From the NCBI RefSeq assembly GCF_014841115.1, contig NZ_JACYTP010000004.1, forward strand, positions 248,001 through 312,000: a stretch of 64,000 nucleotides of DNA. The letters are read 5' to 3'. The notes beneath the pieces were generated by a model. The model ran no database searches and had not been told where the DNA came from. It saw nothing but the letters and a program-made list of their open reading frames with translations. Numbering within the stretch: the first letter of the stretch is position 1; every line of letters starts with the position of its first letter. This stretch comes from Photobacterium arenosum (lineage in GTDB: Bacteria > Pseudomonadota > Gammaproteobacteria > Enterobacterales > Vibrionaceae). This document shows positions 40,985 to 49,787 of the stretch, in pieces. The translations under genes and the position numbers were made by a program.

Positions 40985-41893
40985 TTACAGAGCGGACGGC
41001 TCCTTATGCTCAGACAGGGAGTCTGCCAGGCTAATAAAAGCACTCAGATAATCAATATCCAAATCCGTTTCCCTGACCCCCAGGTGAATGTGCTTGTGAA
41101 TGCCACTTTCGCCCAGCCGCACAGCAACGATCGGCATTTTCTCTTCATATTCTTTGGCCAGCCATTTAGGGAGTGCCGCGACACCGCGTCCGGCTGCTAC
41201 CATCTGCAGCATAATGTCAGTCGTTTCAATCAGCTTATGTTTACGGGGGCTGCATTTAGCGGGTGTCAGAAACTGGCTATACACATCCAGCCGGCTTTGC
41301 TCTACCGGGTAGGTGATCAGGGTTTGATCCAGCAGCATGTCCGGCGCTATGTATTCCTCGTTAGCCAGCGGGCTTTGCGCGCTGACCACCAGCACCTGCT
41401 CATAATCAAACACTGGAATGTAGCGGATACCGGGCCGGAGTAGCGGATCGGGCGTGACCAGGACATCGATTTCATACCCGAACAGCGCGCCTAAACCGCC
41501 GAACTGGAACTTCTGTTTCACGTCCACATCGACATCCGGCCAGCCTTGCAGGTAGGGATGGACCACTTTGAGCAGCCACTGATAGCAGGGGTGGCACTCC
41601 ATACCAATCCGCAGTGTGCCCCGCTGGCCGGAAGCGAACTGCTGCATCTGCACTTCCGCATGTTCAAATTGCGGTAACACCCGCTCCGCCAGCCGTAACA
41701 GATAAAACCCCGCCTGGGTAAAGTGCAGGCTGCGGCCTGATTTGCTCCAGACTGGCGTCCCTATTTGCTGCTCCAGTTTTTTCATGCTGTGGCTCAGCGC
41801 CGACTGGCTTAAATACAATGCCTCTGCGGCGGCCGTCAGCGAGCCGAGCCTGTGTACCTCGCGCAATATCGCCAGATGGCTCCTTTCTATCAT
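40985..41893 (-). CDS. metR: LysR-type methionine regulator MetR
   Basis: MetR activates metE and related genes with homocysteine as coeffector. The 302-residue protein has the LysR HTH (LREVHRLGSLTAAAEALYLSQSALSHSMKKLEQQIG) and MetR-typical segments RIGMECHPCYQWLLKVV and PVFDYEQVLVVSAQSPLA, plus TYPVEQSRLDVYSQFLTPA. ATG 41893 (MIERSHLAILRE) has AAGGA upstream and matches the family start; the frame stays open 17 codons further. It is divergent from metE, its expected target. Confidence 0.95.
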   Translation of the reverse strand: MIERSHLAILREVHRLGSLTAAAEALYLSQSALSHSMKKLEQQIGTPVWSKSGRSLHFTQAGFYLLRLAERVLPQFEHAEVQMQQFASGQRGTLRIGMECHPCYQWLLKVVHPYLQGWPDVDVDVKQKFQFGGLGALFGYEIDVLVTPDPLLRPGIRYIPVFDYEQVLVVSAQSPLANEEYIAPDMLLDQTLITYPVEQSRLDVYSQFLTPAKCSPRKHKLIETTDIMLQMVAAGRGVAALPKWLAKEYEEKMPIVAVRLGESGIHKHIHLGVRETDLDIDYLSAFISLADSLSEHKEPSAL

Positions 41894-41927
41894 AGTGATC
41901 CTTAACTTATGATTAGAATTCATTGAT

Positions 41928-41956
41928 TGATGAAATAATGCCATTTTTATTCATCA
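41928..41956. promoter_or_regulatory. Inverted repeat in the metR-metE control region, candidate MetR site
   Basis: TGATGAA (41928-41934) is mirrored by TTCATCA (41950-41956), with an imperfect TAA/TTA extension inside. MetR binds TGAA/TTCA half-sites between metR and metE in enterics. Assignment rests on this motif and the divergent arrangement. Confidence 0.45.
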
Positions 41957-42001
41957 CAATATAGCCATAAGATGCCTTCAATAACTTAGGAGGACGTATA
42001 G

Positions 42002-44275
42002 ATGGCTAAAATTCATAACTTAGGTTTCCCGCGCATCGGTGCTAACCGTGAACTGAAATTCGCACTGGAAAAGTACTGGAAAGGCGAAAGCAGCCAAAGC
42101 GAGCTGACAGAACTGGCCGCCGGCTTGCGCCAAAAACACTGGCAGCAGCAGTCGGGTCTCGATCTGACCCCGGTTGGCGACTTCTCTTTTTATGATCAGG
42201 TACTGGATACCAGCTTCACACTCGGCAATATCCCGGCCCGTGTTGAAGGTCTGGCCGGTGACGAGCTGGACAACTATTTTCGTGTAGCACGTGGCCGTTC
42301 AGCCAACGACAGTGGTTGTCACTGTGTGCATGCCGGTGAGATGACCAAATGGTTTGATACTAACTACCACTATATCGTGCCTGAATTTACCGCCGATACC
42401 CGTTTTGAGCTCAACCCAGAGCGCCTGCTGGCACAACTGACGGAAGCCAAAGCGCAGGGCGTCGCCGCGAAACCTGTGCTGATCGGCCCTGTGACCTATC
42501 TGTGGCTCGGAAAGGAAAAGGACAACTCCAATAAACTGGATCTGCTTGATCAACTGCTGCCTGTGTACGGGCAGCTGCTGGCGCTGCTGGCCGACAACGG
42601 GGGCGAATGGGTGCAAATCGATGAGCCGATCCTGGTTACTGAACTGTCTGCAGAATGGCAGCAGGCGCTGAGCAAAGCCTACCAGACGTTAAACAAAGGC
42701 CAGGTGAAACTCTTGCTGGCCACTTACTTTGGCGAGCTGAAAGAGAACTTGTCGCTGGCGGTCAATCTGCAGGTTCAGGGCTTACATTTTGATGCGGTGC
42801 GTGGCCGCAATGAAGTGGACGCCGTCATCGCTGCCCTGCCGGCTGACAAAGTGCTGTCTCTGGGGGTCATCAATGGCCGTAATATCTGGAAGACTGATCT
42901 TAATGCGGTGCTGAACTGGTTGGAGCCTATTGCCCGCGATGTCGGCGAACGCCTGTGGGTGGCGCCCTCCTGTTCACTGTTGCACGTACCGGTTGATCTG
43001 AACAGCGAGCAGAAACTCGATGATGAAATTCAGTCATGGCTGGCCTTTGCGCTGCAAAAACTCGACGAGCTGGCTGTGTTGGCCCGCGCCCTGAACCAAG
43101 GTCGCGATGCGGTCTTCGCTGAACTGGCCGCCAATCAGGCCGCCATCGACAGCCGTCGTCAGTCCCGCCGGGTGAATAACCCTGACGTGCAGGCCGCCGT
43201 TGCGGCGATTAACCCGCAGCTGGGCCAGCGTCAGAATCCGTATGCCGATCGTATCGCTAAACAAACGGCGCACCTGAATCTGCCGGCGTTTCCGACCACC
43301 ACTATCGGTTCGTTTCCTCAGACCGCTGACATCCGTCAGACCCGGCTGAAATTCAAGAAAGGTGAGCTGGATCAGGCAACCTATGTCAGCCAGATGAAGC
43401 AAGAGATTGCCCGCGCGGTGCGTGAGCAGGAAGCCCTGGATCTGGATGTGCTGGTTCACGGTGAAGCGGAACGTAACGACATGGTGGAATATTTCGGTGA
43501 ACAGCTGGACGGTTATGCCTTCAGCCAGTTTGGCTGGGTACAGTCTTACGGTTCGCGTTGTGTCAAGCCGCCGATCCTGTTTGGTGATATCAGCCGTCCG
43601 GCTGCCATGACGGTAGCCTGGACTCAGTACGCCCAATCACTGACCGCAAAACCCATGAAAGGTATGCTGACCGGTCCTGTAACCATATTGAACTGGTCTT
43701 TTGTCCGCGACGATCAGCCTCGCTCCGTCTCTTGCTACCAGCTGGCACTGGCCATTCGCGCCGAAGTGCTGGATCTGGAAAAAGCCGGGGTGAAAGTGAT
43801 TCAGATTGATGAAGCCGCTCTGCGTGAAGGCTTGCCATTGCGCCGCTCTGAGTGGCAGGACTACCTGAGCTGGGCTGTGGAGTCGTTCCGTATCACGGCG
43901 AACGGGGTGGCCGATGAAACCCAGATCCATACCCACATGTGTTATTCCGAGTTTAATGACATTATTGCGTCAATTGCCGACATGGATGCCGACGTGATCA
44001 CCATAGAAACTTCCCGTTCAGACATGGAACTGTTGGATGCCTTTGATAACTTCAAGTATCCGAATGAAATTGGCCCGGGCGTCTATGATATCCACTCGCC
44101 CAATATTCCGACTGAAGCGCAGATGGTGAAACTGATGCAGCAAGCAGCAAAACGTATCCCGGCCGAGCGCTTGTGGGTGAACCCGGACTGTGGCCTGAAA
44201 ACCCGTCAGTGGGCAGAAGTGGTGCCTGCACTGCAAAACATGGTGGCAGCTGCGAAAACTTTGCGGGCTAATTAA
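42002..44275 (+). CDS. metE: Cobalamin-independent methionine synthase MetE
   Basis: MetE transfers a methyl group from 5-methyl-tetrahydropteroyl-triglutamate to homocysteine. The 757-residue protein has two homologous barrels. Zinc ligands are visible in [13 protein letters not shown] (His and Cys), in the following Glu-containing strand ([11 protein letters not shown]) and in [10 protein letters not shown] (Cys). The N-terminal [22 protein letters not shown] is the family start. TAGGAGGA precedes ATG 42002. Confidence 0.98.
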   Translation: MAKIHNLGFPRIGANRELKFALEKYWKGESSQSELTELAAGLRQKHWQQQSGLDLTPVGDFSFYDQVLDTSFTLGNIPARVEGLAGDELDNYFRVARGRSANDSGCHCVHAGEMTKWFDTNYHYIVPEFTADTRFELNPERLLAQLTEAKAQGVAAKPVLIGPVTYLWLGKEKDNSNKLDLLDQLLPVYGQLLALLADNGGEWVQIDEPILVTELSAEWQQALSKAYQTLNKGQVKLLLATYFGELKENLSLAVNLQVQGLHFDAVRGRNEVDAVIAALPADKVLSLGVINGRNIWKTDLNAVLNWLEPIARDVGERLWVAPSCSLLHVPVDLNSEQKLDDEIQSWLAFALQKLDELAVLARALNQGRDAVFAELAANQAAIDSRRQSRRVNNPDVQAAVAAINPQLGQRQNPYADRIAKQTAHLNLPAFPTTTIGSFPQTADIRQTRLKFKKGELDQATYVSQMKQEIARAVREQEALDLDVLVHGEAERNDMVEYFGEQLDGYAFSQFGWVQSYGSRCVKPPILFGDISRPAAMTVAWTQYAQSLTAKPMKGMLTGPVTILNWSFVRDDQPRSVSCYQLALAIRAEVLDLEKAGVKVIQIDEAALREGLPLRRSEWQDYLSWAVESFRITANGVADETQIHTHMCYSEFNDIIASIADMDADVITIETSRSDMELLDAFDNFKYPNEIGPGVYDIHSPNIPTEAQMVKLMQQAAKRIPAERLWVNPDCGLKTRQWAEVVPALQNMVAAAKTLRAN

Positions 44276-44301
44276 GCTTCAGAAATACATATCGGCGTAA
44301 A

Positions 44302-44333
44302 AGCAGCATTGTTATGGCAATGCTGCTTTTTTT
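44302..44333 (+). terminator. Rho-independent terminator after metE
   Basis: AGCAGCATTG pairs with CAATGCTGCT around a 6-nt loop and is followed by six or more Ts. It insulates the luxR cluster. The next 280 bp (44334-44615) are AT-rich and contain a direct repeat TTGAATTA (44494 and 44512), but no gene. Confidence 0.93.
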
Positions 44334-44615
44334 GTCGTTAATTATCACCCCAAGGCCGGTGATGAGGGTATTGCGATGATGAATATTTTTTAAAAATGTA
44401 TTACTGAGTTAATGGTAAATAGTGAGCGGTGTTTCAGGTGTGGAAATGAAAATATCAAGATACAGGAGTAATATTATTAAACGGAGAGTCAGGTTGAATT
44501 AATCAATCGGCTTGAATTAGAAACAAAGTGAAACATATTAAAACAATATCTATTTGATAAACGTATTCCTCTGTTGTAGAAGTTGGTGCTTTATATGACT
44601 TGTTTGGAGAGGAAA

Positions 44616-45341
44616 ATGGATAAAAACACAGGATTCATCAATTGGTGGTTGTCTGTAAACGCTGCATTTTCATCTTGCACTACTAACAATGATGTTATTA
44701 AGAGTGTCTCACTGGAAGTCAATAAACTCGGCTTTGATAACTTTGCATACGGTAAAAAACAGGCTGTGCCTTTCTCACGCTCGAAAGTATGTGTATATGG
44801 AACATACCCAGAGGCGTGGTTGAAGCGATATCAAGACAAACACTATTGTCAGCAAGATCCTTCGATTGCAAGCAGAGCCAGTGATCGGCAGTTTGTCATC
44901 TGGCAGGATGACCACAATATAAAGACACATTTTATCTTCAAAGAAGCCAGAGAGTGGGGGATAAATATTGGTGCAACATTAACATTGCGTAGCATGGATC
45001 ACTCGCTGTGTATGCTGGGGGTTTCGCGAAGTAATGTGCTTATCAACAGTGATGATAAACTGATGTTAAAGCTAAAAATGCGTTGTCTGATTGAGTTGAT
45101 CGAAGAGAACAGTGTCAAAGAAAAGTCTGACTTGTTATGTCAAAATGAAATTAATCTAAACAACCGTGAAGAAGAAATTTTACGCTGGATCGCTGATGGT
45201 AAATGCTCAAATGCGATCTCTGATATTTTGGGTATTTCAGAAAACACAGTCAATTATCATATTAAAAATATCCAGAAAAAATTTGGCTCGACCAATCGTA
45301 CATTGGCTGCAGCTTACTCAGCAGCGTTAGGAATTATTTAA
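44616..45341 (+). CDS. LuxR-family acyl-homoserine-lactone-responsive regulator
   Basis: This is a 241-residue quorum-sensing regulator. The N-terminal autoinducer domain keeps the conserved Trp and Tyr in AWLKRYQDKHY, Asp-Pro in QQDPSIAS, Trp in FVIWQDD and Gly in NIGATLTLRS. The C-terminal LuxR/FixJ helix-turn-helix is LNNREEEILRWIADGKCSNAISDILGISENTVNYHIKNIQKK. The start is ATG 44616, preceded by GGAGAGG; two upstream in-frame starts are less well placed. It lies directly before a luxI-type gene and a biosynthetic operon on the same strand, so it is their likely regulator. Base composition is more AT-rich than the flanking core genes. Confidence 0.93.
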   Translation: MDKNTGFINWWLSVNAAFSSCTTNNDVIKSVSLEVNKLGFDNFAYGKKQAVPFSRSKVCVYGTYPEAWLKRYQDKHYCQQDPSIASRASDRQFVIWQDDHNIKTHFIFKEAREWGINIGATLTLRSMDHSLCMLGVSRSNVLINSDDKLMLKLKMRCLIELIEENSVKEKSDLLCQNEINLNNREEEILRWIADGKCSNAISDILGISENTVNYHIKNIQKKFGSTNRTLAAAYSAALGII

Positions 45342-45348
45342 CCTGATT

Positions 45349-45394
45349 ATTACCATTTTTGGTAGTTGCTAGATGATTTGGGGCTTTATAGTAT
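45349..45394 (+). promoter_or_regulatory. Candidate lux box and promoter of the luxI gene
   Basis: An 18-bp dyad, ATTACCA-TTTT-TGGTAGT (45349-45366), lies immediately upstream of TTGCTA (45366-45371) and TAGTAT (45389-45394) at 17-bp spacing. The predicted start is near 45401, so the dyad centre is about -43, where LuxR-type activators sit in LuxR-dependent promoters. The dyad sequence differs from the V. fischeri lux box, so the assignment rests on symmetry and position. Confidence 0.45.
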
Positions 45395-45439
45395 GGGGAA
45401 TAGCCTAAAGAAGTGGATTTTGATAGGGACAGTCAAAGC

Positions 45440-46069
45440 ATGTATCGGTTGGTATGCACGCAATTTTTGAATTTCGATAAAAATGAATTAGATGATCTGG
45501 GGCGTTTTCGCCATGATGTTTTTATTAAGCAACTCAAGTGGGATCTTAATATTACCTCTTTAGAAGAGGGGATTGAAAACGATGAGTTTGACACAGAGTC
45601 TGCACTGTATGTCATTGCCTATAATGAAAATGATAAAATTGTAGGGTGTGCCAGGCTGATTCCCTCCTACTCTCCTTACTTACTCTCAGATGTATTTCCT
45701 TATTTATGTGACAGTGAGCTACCAAGAGATATAGCGACTTGGGAAATATCACGCTTTGCGGCATATGGACATGAATTGGAATCTCTCCCTTTTGATATTT
45801 TAAAATTCTCGTTGCAACTCGCAGGAATGCATGGTGTTAAGCAATTGGTCGCGGTGACGACAGTCGCGATAGAACGCTATTTTTTGAGAAGAGGAGTCAC
45901 GCTTAATCGAATGGGTAAAGTGACTAAAAAAGGGAGAGACAAACTTATCGCCTTATCTTTTCCTGTCGAACAGTTTGATGATAATAAACTTTTAAATGTT
46001 ATTGAAACTGAGGGAAGTTTATTGTTCTATCGTTCGCTACCTGAATCAGAAGCGCTTCTCCTTTCTTAA
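45440..46069 (+). CDS. LuxI-family acyl-homoserine lactone synthase
   Basis: This enzyme makes an N-acyl-homoserine lactone from SAM and acyl-ACP. From ATG 45440 the invariant residues fall at canonical positions Arg24, Phe28 and Trp34 (GRFRHDVFIKQLKW). Then come the acidic D-x-x-D-like region (DEFD), Arg in GCARLIPS, and Glu/Arg in TWEISRFA. That match, and an AGGGA upstream, decide against the in-frame GTG at 45413, which would sit only about 12 nt after the predicted transcript start. The length is 209 residues. It follows luxR by 98 bp. The acyl chain cannot be told from sequence. Confidence 0.94.
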   Translation: MYRLVCTQFLNFDKNELDDLGRFRHDVFIKQLKWDLNITSLEEGIENDEFDTESALYVIAYNENDKIVGCARLIPSYSPYLLSDVFPYLCDSELPRDIATWEISRFAAYGHELESLPFDILKFSLQLAGMHGVKQLVAVTTVAIERYFLRRGVTLNRMGKVTKKGRDKLIALSFPVEQFDDNKLLNVIETEGSLLFYRSLPESEALLLS

Positions 46070-46153
46070 TTGTTAGCAACTGCCTGAATATAATGTTCAG
46101 CAGAATAATCACATTCGTTCTATTGAATGGAATTTACAGTAATAAGGAAATAA

Positions 46154-47587
46154 ATGATGAATTATGATGCCATTGTTGTTGGCGCTGGTGCTATTGGTGG
46201 ATCCATCGCATTTGAGTTAGCTTCTCGCGGCTTAAAAGTTGTCAGGGTAGGTGAAACAAAACGTGAAAATGCAGCATCTATGGCTGCGGGTGCTATGAAC
46301 GGTTGTTTTGGTGAAATCACGAGTGGGTTAGTCAGCAGTGAGTATGGCCGACTGAAAGTTGATATGGATATCAAGGCAAAAAGTGGATGGGAAAACTGGT
46401 CTGAAAGGTTATCAGAAGCATCTGGAATGCATGATGATCTCCTAACAGCGAAAGGCACTCATGTTATTTTAAACTCGGCGGGTATGGCTGAGGTTGATAC
46501 AGTAAATTATGAAACTATTGAGGCAACTCTGCAGCGTTACAACGAACCTTATGAGACAGTCTCGGCCTCTAACGTTCCCTGGATTAAAGCCAATGATTTA
46601 GTTCGCCCGATGCAAGCTTTATATATTCCAGCAGAAAATGCGGTGAATTCACATCTTCTGCTGGAAAAGCTGGATGCCGCTTTTCTGGGAAAAGGCGGAG
46701 AAATTATCAATGAAAATGCAGCCGAAATATTAACAGAAGCTGATGTGGCGACTGGCGTTAAATTAACGGATGGCACTTTAATATCGGCAGACAATGTTGT
46801 GATTGCAGCCGGTGTGCATTCGTTAGATTTGCTTGATGCTTATCCAGAAGTTAAAAAACGCATCCCTCCTATGTTTGCAGGGTACGGTGTTTCTATTCTG
46901 GCGAGGTTAAAGCCTGGGCATCAAGTACCTGACAGTGTAATCAGAACGCCAAACAGAGCCTTTGCCTGTGGTTTACATTGTGTACCCAGAGAGAAAGATC
47001 TGCTTTATATAGGCGCGACAAATATTTTGGCTGAGTCACCAAGGAAAAACGCATTGATATCTGATGTTCAGTTTCTGCTGGACTGCGCATTAGACCAATT
47101 ACATCTTGATTTGAATGACGCAGAAGTGGAAGCCATTCAAGTTGGTAATCGGCCTATTCCTGCTGACGGTTATCCGTTAATTGGGCAATGTTATTTCAAA
47201 GGATTGTGGTTAGCGACAGGAACCTACCGTGACGGATTGCACCAGTCACCATTATTGGCTGCTTATATGGCCGATAAAATTCAGGGTCGCCGGCCAGAAA
47301 TAAACCTGGATGTCTTCTCGCCTATTCGGAAGCCATTACCAGGTTTATCTCGTGAAGAAACCGTGAAAGAAACGGTAAAACAAATGTTTGCTACCGGTTA
47401 CGAATTCCGCTGGGATATCAAACCCTACTGGCTACCGTTACTCGACAAAGGCATGACGGGCTATTATGCCGATCTCATTGAGAGCCTTCACCCAAGCTAT
47501 ACACCGCCACCAGAGCTGGTCGCTTTCTCATATCTTTATCGGTCGATGTATGACCGTCTGGCGGAATATTATGAGGCTTGGTCATGA
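46154..47587 (+). CDS. DAO-type FAD-dependent amino acid oxidase/dehydrogenase of the cluster
   Basis: This 477-residue flavoprotein belongs to the D-amino-acid oxidase (glycine oxidase/ThiO-like) family. The N-terminal Rossmann motif GAGAIGGSIAFELASRG begins at residue 10. A second FAD contact is VIAAGVHSLDLL, and the C-terminal family motif is RPIPADGYPLIGQ with LATGTYRDGLHQSPLLAAYMAD. About 90 residues extend beyond the usual end, which is unusual for ThiO-like enzymes. It probably oxidises an amine or alpha-amino group of the pathway intermediate; the substrate is inferred. Its stop overlaps the next gene (ATGA). Confidence 0.8.
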   Translation: MMNYDAIVVGAGAIGGSIAFELASRGLKVVRVGETKRENAASMAAGAMNGCFGEITSGLVSSEYGRLKVDMDIKAKSGWENWSERLSEASGMHDDLLTAKGTHVILNSAGMAEVDTVNYETIEATLQRYNEPYETVSASNVPWIKANDLVRPMQALYIPAENAVNSHLLLEKLDAAFLGKGGEIINENAAEILTEADVATGVKLTDGTLISADNVVIAAGVHSLDLLDAYPEVKKRIPPMFAGYGVSILARLKPGHQVPDSVIRTPNRAFACGLHCVPREKDLLYIGATNILAESPRKNALISDVQFLLDCALDQLHLDLNDAEVEAIQVGNRPIPADGYPLIGQCYFKGLWLATGTYRDGLHQSPLLAAYMADKIQGRRPEINLDVFSPIRKPLPGLSREETVKETVKQMFATGYEFRWDIKPYWLPLLDKGMTGYYADLIESLHPSYTPPPELVAFSYLYRSMYDRLAEYYEAWS

Positions 47588-48432
47588 AACAAGCGCAAAT
47601 TGAGCAGACATTTCAGCATGAACTCCAGAGTCTGATTGCATCGGGCGTCTGGGATCCTTATGGGGATTTTCAAGCGATAGCAAAGAAATATATATCGTCT
47701 GATGAGGTATTGTCTGAATCTGATGTTGCTTGCTTTCGCTCCGATCTGAAGGAAAGAGCACATCGTATCCCGTTAGGTCATATCCTTGGGTACAGTGACT
47801 TTATTGATTGCCGATTTGTTGTTGGAACCGGGGTATTTGTACCGCGTCAGCAAAGCGCAATGCTGCTTGAATGGCTAAAAACACAGCTCCACGCTGAGTC
47901 CGAGGCGGTTATTTACGATTTGTGCTCGGGAACGGGGGCTATCGGTATATCAGCATGGCGGCAATACCGGAATGCAACGGTTTATTGTTTGGAAAATGAT
48001 GAAACTGCGTACCAGTATCTGTGCCGTAATATTCATCGTCTCGCGGATGAAGGCAGCGTCGTTGCACTGAAAAAAGACATTACCGACCTCACATTTTTTC
48101 TGGATAAGAGTCAAAGTGTGGATGTTGTGATATCGAATCCTCCTTATGTCCCTGAATCAGAGAGCTTATTGCCTGAGTGGGGAAAATATCACCCGGAAAA
48201 TGCCATTTACTCAGGCCAAGATGGCAGCGAGATTATCGACGCCTCATTGCGCCTTGCAGAGATTGTACTGAAGCCTGGCGGTACTGTGATTGTCGAACAC
48301 GGGGAATCACAAATACCTATGGTGCAAGACCTATTCTCCCGATATCAGTTTGAGTCTGTGCTCACTCACACCGATCCCCTTTTTTCTGATCAGACTGGGC
48401 CAGCAGTGATGACAGTAGGTACAAAAAAATGA
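47584..48432 (+). CDS. PrmC/HemK-like SAM-dependent N-methyltransferase of the cluster
   Basis: The 282-residue protein has the PrmC layout: an N-terminal helical domain and RIPLGHILGYSDF, then a Rossmann methyltransferase core with DLCSGTGAIGIS and the amino-methylating motif NPPY at residues 185-188. The PrmC signature PRPETE is changed to PRQQSA, so it is a paralogue, not the release-factor enzyme. NPPY enzymes methylate planar nitrogens such as amides and aromatic amines. In this operon an aryl amine of p-aminophenylalanine is the attractive target (inference). ATG 47584 has GAGG 6 nt upstream. Confidence 0.8.
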   Translation: MKQAQIEQTFQHELQSLIASGVWDPYGDFQAIAKKYISSDEVLSESDVACFRSDLKERAHRIPLGHILGYSDFIDCRFVVGTGVFVPRQQSAMLLEWLKTQLHAESEAVIYDLCSGTGAIGISAWRQYRNATVYCLENDETAYQYLCRNIHRLADEGSVVALKKDITDLTFFLDKSQSVDVVISNPPYVPESESLLPEWGKYHPENAIYSGQDGSEIIDASLRLAEIVLKPGGTVIVEHGESQIPMVQDLFSRYQFESVLTHTDPLFSDQTGPAVMTVGTKK

Positions 48433-49673
48433 CGAGTGTTAATAAAGAACAATTGCATGACAGCAATTGGATGTCCATCCGTAGTACCCGTACAACGGAT
48501 GCTTTCGAACAGGCCTCCGGAGAGGGATTAACCTCTTTTATTGTGACGGAACGTTGTGGTAAGCAAGTTATTTTGGATGATGGAAAGTTATACACAGAAT
48601 TCATTTCTTGCTCTTACTTAGGTTTGGAGTCCCATCCATTATTAATAGAGGCGGCATATCAGGCACTTCATCATGTTGGTATACATTTATCGGCAAGCCG
48701 GAGTGCGATGAGTCCTGTGTACTTGCCACAACTGGAAAACCTGTTGCAGGAGATGTATCAGGGTAACTCAGTCACTGTGTTTACTTCGACCAGTAATGCG
48801 CATTTAGGTGTTTTACCTTTATTGGGTAGTGGCAATATGCACCTTTATCCGACTAAATCAGCGGTTCGCTGGCTGGTTGATAAAACGGCTCATGCTTCAA
48901 TGCAGGTGTTGCGTGGATTACTTGGTCAGTTTGGGCAGGTCGTACGTGTTGATACGAATGATACAGAATCGTTAACGACAACATTAAAGCAATGTCAGCT
49001 TGAGCGAGTAACACCTATATTGTTGATTGATGGTGTCGGTTCGATGTCAGGATTACTTCCTGTCAGAGCGCTATCTGAATTGCTCAATCAATACGAAGGA
49101 TATTTATATGTTGATGATGCACACGGTATTTCTATTTCAGGTAAATACGGTGCAGGCTACGCGTATGAGAATCTTGAACACCGCTTACCTGATAATACAT
49201 TAATAGCCGGGTCATTAAGTAAGGCTTTTGGTGGTGCCGGCGGTTTCATTGTTCTGCGCAAAGATTATAATAATGAACAGCTTAAGGCATTAGCGAACCC
49301 GCTTGTATTTGGCCATACCGTACCCGTCCCGCTTCAGGCGGCGAATGTTGCTGCCGCAAAGATCCATCTTTCTTCTGAAATAGATGAATTACAAGCTGCA
49401 TTATGGCAAAACATCAACAGATTCGATGAGAAAGTTGAAAGCGTAATGATGAACTCCGGACAGAGAGCACCAATCAGAGGCGCTTACTTTGCTAGTGAAC
49501 AGCAAGGTTTAACGGCCGCGACAGCTTTACGGGAATCCGGGTTAATTATGTTTCCTGTTTTTTATCCTATCGTAGAAACCAATAAAGCGATGTTACGTTT
49601 TGCCATTTCAGCCAATCATAGCCACGAGCAAATTGATTATCTGGCCAATAAGTTAAATGCCCTTATCGGGTGA
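48429..49673 (+). CDS. Alpha-oxoamine synthase (BioF/KBL/CqsA fold), PLP-dependent
   Basis: The 414-residue fold-type I PLP enzyme resembles 8-amino-7-oxononanoate synthase, KBL and CqsA. It has YLGLESHPLLIEAAYQAL and the cofactor Asp/His in YVDDAHGISISGKYGAG. The PLP-binding lysine is Lys265 in GSLSKAFGGAGGF. Such enzymes do decarboxylative condensation of an amino acid with an acyl thioester to an alpha-aminoketone. No biotin genes are nearby and its partners are pathway genes, so BioF is rejected. The likely amino acid is (N-methylated) p-aminophenylalanine; the acyl donor is unknown. The ATG overlaps the methyltransferase stop. Confidence 0.82.
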   Translation: MTSVNKEQLHDSNWMSIRSTRTTDAFEQASGEGLTSFIVTERCGKQVILDDGKLYTEFISCSYLGLESHPLLIEAAYQALHHVGIHLSASRSAMSPVYLPQLENLLQEMYQGNSVTVFTSTSNAHLGVLPLLGSGNMHLYPTKSAVRWLVDKTAHASMQVLRGLLGQFGQVVRVDTNDTESLTTTLKQCQLERVTPILLIDGVGSMSGLLPVRALSELLNQYEGYLYVDDAHGISISGKYGAGYAYENLEHRLPDNTLIAGSLSKAFGGAGGFIVLRKDYNNEQLKALANPLVFGHTVPVPLQAANVAAAKIHLSSEIDELQAALWQNINRFDEKVESVMMNSGQRAPIRGAYFASEQQGLTAATALRESGLIMFPVFYPIVETNKAMLRFAISANHSHEQIDYLANKLNALIG

Positions 49674-49694
49674 TTTGATAATAAATCCTGGAAG

Positions 49695-49749
49695 TAACAA
49701 CCAACCTGGAATCAAACGTCTTTTTAATGTTGGTGTACGTTGGTTGTTA
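49695..49749 (+). repeat. Long-loop inverted repeat inside the biosynthetic operon
   Basis: TAACAACCAAC (49695-49705) is perfectly mirrored by GTTGGTTGTTA (49739-49749) across 33 nt. An AACGT/ACGTT pair offers an alternative fold. It fills half of the only sizeable gap (114 bp) in the operon, between the alpha-oxoamine synthase and chorismate mutase genes. It could be an attenuator, a processing site or an operator. Confidence 0.55.
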
Positions 49750-49787
49750 TGCGTTCTTTATTTGAAGTTTAAGTCGAAGGTAATGGC

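Noticed and set aside
45413-45439. GTG start for the LuxI protein, nine codons upstream
   Set aside because: With ATG 45440 the invariant residues land at Arg24, Phe28 and Trp34, and the GTG would lie about 12 nt from the predicted transcript start.
47584-48432. Annotation as PrmC release-factor methyltransferase
   Set aside because: The PRPETE signature is lost and the gene is away from prfA; it overlaps biosynthetic genes on both sides.
48429-49673. Annotation as BioF (biotin synthesis)
   Set aside because: No other bio gene is present and the gene is translationally coupled to pathway genes of a different kind.
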